From assembly GCA_021160405.1 (NCBI GenBank), contig JAGHCO010000036.1:1-7529 (forward strand): a stretch of 7,529 bases of DNA, given 5' to 3'. The stretch comes from Candidatus Aerophobota bacterium (GTDB lineage: Bacteria > Aerophobota > Aerophobia > Aerophobales > JAGHCO01). Of this stretch, positions 5,633 to 7,529 are shown in pieces; position 1 is the stretch's first letter, and every line of letters begins with the position of its first letter. The notes beneath the pieces are model-generated. The model searched no databases, was not told the origin of the DNA, and saw nothing but the letters and a program-made list of their open reading frames with translations. A program made the translations under genes and the position numbers.

Positions 5633-7354
5633 TTAAAATTCTCTGTATCTATTAGTGATGGGCATTCTTCTATCTTTCCCAAACGCCTTTGGAGTAATTT
5701 TTATCCCGGGGCAGGATTGCCTGCGTTTATATTCATTTCTGTCTATCATTTGAATGACCTTTTTGGTAAGATCAGGATCAAGTTTTCCTTCAGTGATTAT
5801 CTCCTCGTAGCTTTTATTCTCTTCAATGTAGGATTTTAAAATTGGGTCTAAAATAGAGTAAGGGGGTAGAGTATCTTTATCTTTTTGGTCAGGCCTTAAC
5901 TCTGCTGATGGCTCTCGGATAATGATGCTATCAGGAATTAATTCCCTTCCTTCTTTTTTATTTCTAAATTTAGAAAGTTTATAAACCAAAGTTTTTGGCA
6001 CATCTTTCAGTATATTAAATCCACCTGCCATATCACCGTAAAGAGTGCAATATCCACAGGATATCTCACTTTTATTCCCCGTGGTTAATACAAGATAACC
6101 AAATTTATTAGAAAGAGCCATGAGGATATTTCCCCTTATCCGAGCTTGGAGGTTCTCTTCAGTGACATCGCGCCTTAGACCGGCAAATTCCTTCTCAAGC
6201 GCCATCAGATAGACCTTAAAAATAGCATTTATAGGGATTACAATAAGCCTTATCCCAAGATTTTCGCTTAAAATCCTGGTATCGGATTTGGTAGCCTCTG
6301 AGGAGTAGTAAGATGGCATAGAGACGCCTATTATGTTATCCTTACCCAGAGCATCACAGGCAATCACAGCTGTAAGTGAGGAATCTATTCCTCCACTTAA
6401 GCCAATTACAACTTTTTGAAAGCCATTTTTGCTCACATAATCCCTTGTTCCTAATACCAGAGCACTGTAAATCTCCTCAAGCGGAGTTAATCTTTTAAGA
6501 GACTGCTCTTTCGCTAAAGTCGATTTCTTAGCTATGTTTCTCGGGAAAGAGATTACAGATTTTACTCCTGCTTTTCTTTTAAAATTAGGTTTAGATTTTA
6601 AGATTAAATCAATATCTAAGTCAGCTATTACAAAATCTTCCTGGAACTGCTTACCACAAGCAATAATTTCACCCTCTGAATCAATAACTAAGCTTCCTCC
6701 ATCAAATACAAGCTCATCCTGCCCGCCGACTAAATTAGTGTAGCAGATAAAAGAGTCTGTTTCCTTAGCTCTCTTAATTAATAACTTCTCCCTTACCCGT
6801 CTCTTCCCAGCGTGATATGGCGAAGCAGAAAGGTTTATAAGTAGCTTTGCTCCACTTTCTGCCTCTAAATTAGCCGCGCCCTTATCCTTCCAGATATCTT
6901 CACAGATGCTAACTCCAAAACTCACATTTCCCAACTTAAATAGGAAAAATTCCTTGCCGCGTTGAAAGTATCTCTTCTCGTCAAAAACACCGTAGTTGGG
7001 TAGCTCCATCTTGTGATATACACCCTTTAACTCTTTATTGTTGATTATAGCCGCTGCATTAAATATTTGGCCCTGTTCATCTTTATCCACGAACCCAACT
7101 ACTGCTGTAATATCTTTAGTTGAGCTAATTACAGTATTCAGCGCCTTTAAATTATCTCTTACAAAATGGGATTTTAATAAAAGGTCCTCCGGAGGATAGC
7201 CACAAATGACAAGCTCTGGAAAGGTAACAAGGTCTGCCTGAAGCTCTTTAGCTCTTGAAATAAAATTAGATATCTTTTCTGCATTTCCCCACAAATCTCC
7301 TACAGTGGAATTCATTTGTGCCATCGCTACCCTCAAGCAGCTTCGGCTCTTCAT
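5633..7354 (-). CDS. nadE: Glutamine-dependent NAD+ synthetase
   Basis: This enzyme makes NAD+ from deamido-NAD+ and ATP, using ammonia released from glutamine, the last step of NAD biosynthesis in the cytoplasm. It has 573 residues in two fused domains, as expected for the glutamine-dependent form. The N-terminal nitrilase-like glutaminase domain (about 7-255) carries the Glu-Lys-Cys triad at Glu47 (FPEL), Lys115 (YHKMELPNYG) and Cys151 (SICEDIW). The C-terminal synthetase domain (about 285-573) has the pyrophosphatase loop SGGIDSS (320-326), TTGNKSE (424-430), YGDMAGGF (439-446) and ELRPDQKDKDTLPPY, and ends with the conserved SCPGIKITPKAFGKDRRMPI region. Both active sites appear intact. 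The start at 7354 is preceded by AAGGGGTG at 10 bases; Met11 is a weaker alternative. It is a single gene converging on the metal importer, with no other NAD pathway gene in view, so it looks like an isolated housekeeping gene. Confidence 0.97.
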   Translation of the reverse strand: MKSRSCLRVAMAQMNSTVGDLWGNAEKISNFISRAKELQADLVTFPELVICGYPPEDLLLKSHFVRDNLKALNTVISSTKDITAVVGFVDKDEQGQIFNAAAIINNKELKGVYHKMELPNYGVFDEKRYFQRGKEFFLFKLGNVSFGVSICEDIWKDKGAANLEAESGAKLLINLSASPYHAGKRRVREKLLIKRAKETDSFICYTNLVGGQDELVFDGGSLVIDSEGEIIACGKQFQEDFVIADLDIDLILKSKPNFKRKAGVKSVISFPRNIAKKSTLAKEQSLKRLTPLEEIYSALVLGTRDYVSKNGFQKVVIGLSGGIDSSLTAVIACDALGKDNIIGVSMPSYYSSEATKSDTRILSENLGIRLIVIPINAIFKVYLMALEKEFAGLRRDVTEENLQARIRGNILMALSNKFGYLVLTTGNKSEISCGYCTLYGDMAGGFNILKDVPKTLVYKLSKFRNKKEGRELIPDSIIIREPSAELRPDQKDKDTLPPYSILDPILKSYIEENKSYEEIITEGKLDPDLTKKVIQMIDRNEYKRRQSCPGIKITPKAFGKDRRMPITNRYREF

Positions 7355-7364
7355 ATTAATTTTT

Positions 7365-7372
7365 CACCCCTT
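7365..7372 (-). promoter_or_regulatory. Ribosome binding site of the NAD+ synthetase gene
   Basis: Read on the minus strand, AAGGGGTG lies 10 bases upstream of the ATG at 7354. It supports that start over the internal Met11, which has no comparable motif. An AT-rich stretch directly upstream contains TATTAT, but it lies too close to the ribosome site to be convincing as the -10 element. Confidence 0.6.
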
Positions 7373-7396
7373 ATAATATAATTCAAGTTGTAATAG

Positions 7397-7522
7397 TTCA
7401 GCCACTAAGTCACCAAGACACAAAGAAGTTCTATTGCTAAAAAATTAACTCCTGAAGATACAGAGGACACTGAAAGTTTTACGACAGGGTTTACTTGGTG
7501 TCTTCGTGCCTTGGTGGCTGAA
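7397..7522. repeat. Long imperfect inverted repeat built of GNCACNAA octamers
   Basis: The arms 7397-7425 and 7494-7522 are reverse complements at 25 of 29 positions, separated by 68 bases. Each arm is three tandem 8-base units of the form GNCACNAA: gccactaa, gtcaccaa and gacacaaa at 7401-7424, and on the opposite strand gccaccaa, ggcacgaa and gacaccaa at 7518-7495. Within the spacer, around 7455-7476, is a more degraded stretch with similar words (gatacaga, gacactga). No open frame or transposase is associated. It lies upstream of the NAD+ synthetase gene and reaches almost to the window edge. It looks like an intergenic, possibly mobile or hairpin-forming, non-coding element; its function is unknown. 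Confidence 0.75.
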
Positions 7523-7529
7523 TAGTAAC

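Noticed and set aside
5420..5839. Plus-strand open frame spanning the permease end and the NAD+ synthetase 3' end
   Set aside because: It overlaps the permease in another frame and the synthetase antisense; its composition is hydrophobic noise.
7371..7384. PerR/Fur-like box or plus-strand -10 (TATAAT) upstream of the NAD+ synthetase
   Set aside because: Only one half-site resembles TTATAAT, the other half does not mirror it, and no plus-strand gene follows within the window.
7397..7522. CRISPR-like array
   Set aside because: The units are 8 bases, contiguous and inverted between arms, with no unique spacers of regular length and no cas genes.

Overview
The window is AT-rich bacterial DNA (by eye, high-30s % GC). 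It holds four blocks: a PhoR/PhoB-type two-component pair on the minus strand, a divergent Fur-family regulator followed by a complete zinc/manganese-type ABC importer on the plus strand, a glutamine-dependent NAD+ synthetase on the minus strand, and a repeat-bearing spacer at the right edge. All families are bacterial. Shine-Dalgarno motifs precede most genes and a consensus sigma-70-type promoter is present. I cannot assign a species. The spacers with short degenerate tandem units resemble intergenic filler I remember from uncultivated bacterial lineages, but that is recollection and not evidence from this sequence.

Layout. Positions 1-1656 (minus) encode a membrane sensor histidine kinase cut off by the left edge. 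Immediately upstream, 1658-2338 (minus) encodes its OmpR/PhoB-type response regulator. The intergenic region 2339-2509 carries two back-to-back promoters, a perfect 12-bp hairpin in the response-regulator leader, and a Zur/Fur-like operator over the start point of the plus-strand promoter. On the plus strand come a Fur/Zur-family repressor (2510-2980), a 127-bp spacer with mirrored heptamer repeats, then a solute-binding protein (3108-3998), ATPase (3995-4750) and permease (4747-5565) joined by 4-base ATGA overlaps. The NAD+ synthetase (5633-7354, minus) converges on the permease. From 7355 to the right end is non-coding sequence dominated by an inverted repeat of six copies of an octamer, GNCACNAA.

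How the genes work together. The Fur-family protein most likely senses zinc and represses its own promoter, and with it the importer genes downstream if they are read through from that promoter. When metal is scarce, the binding protein captures zinc outside the cytoplasm and the permease/ATPase pair imports it. The two-component pair is probably phosphate or envelope-stress sensing. It shares the intergenic control region with the zinc operon, but nothing in the sequence shows that one regulates the other. NAD+ synthetase is a housekeeping gene with no evident link to its neighbours.

I see no clear novel multi-gene system. The less ordinary content is in the intergenic DNA: the leader hairpin, the two mirrored short-unit arrays, and the compact divergent control region.
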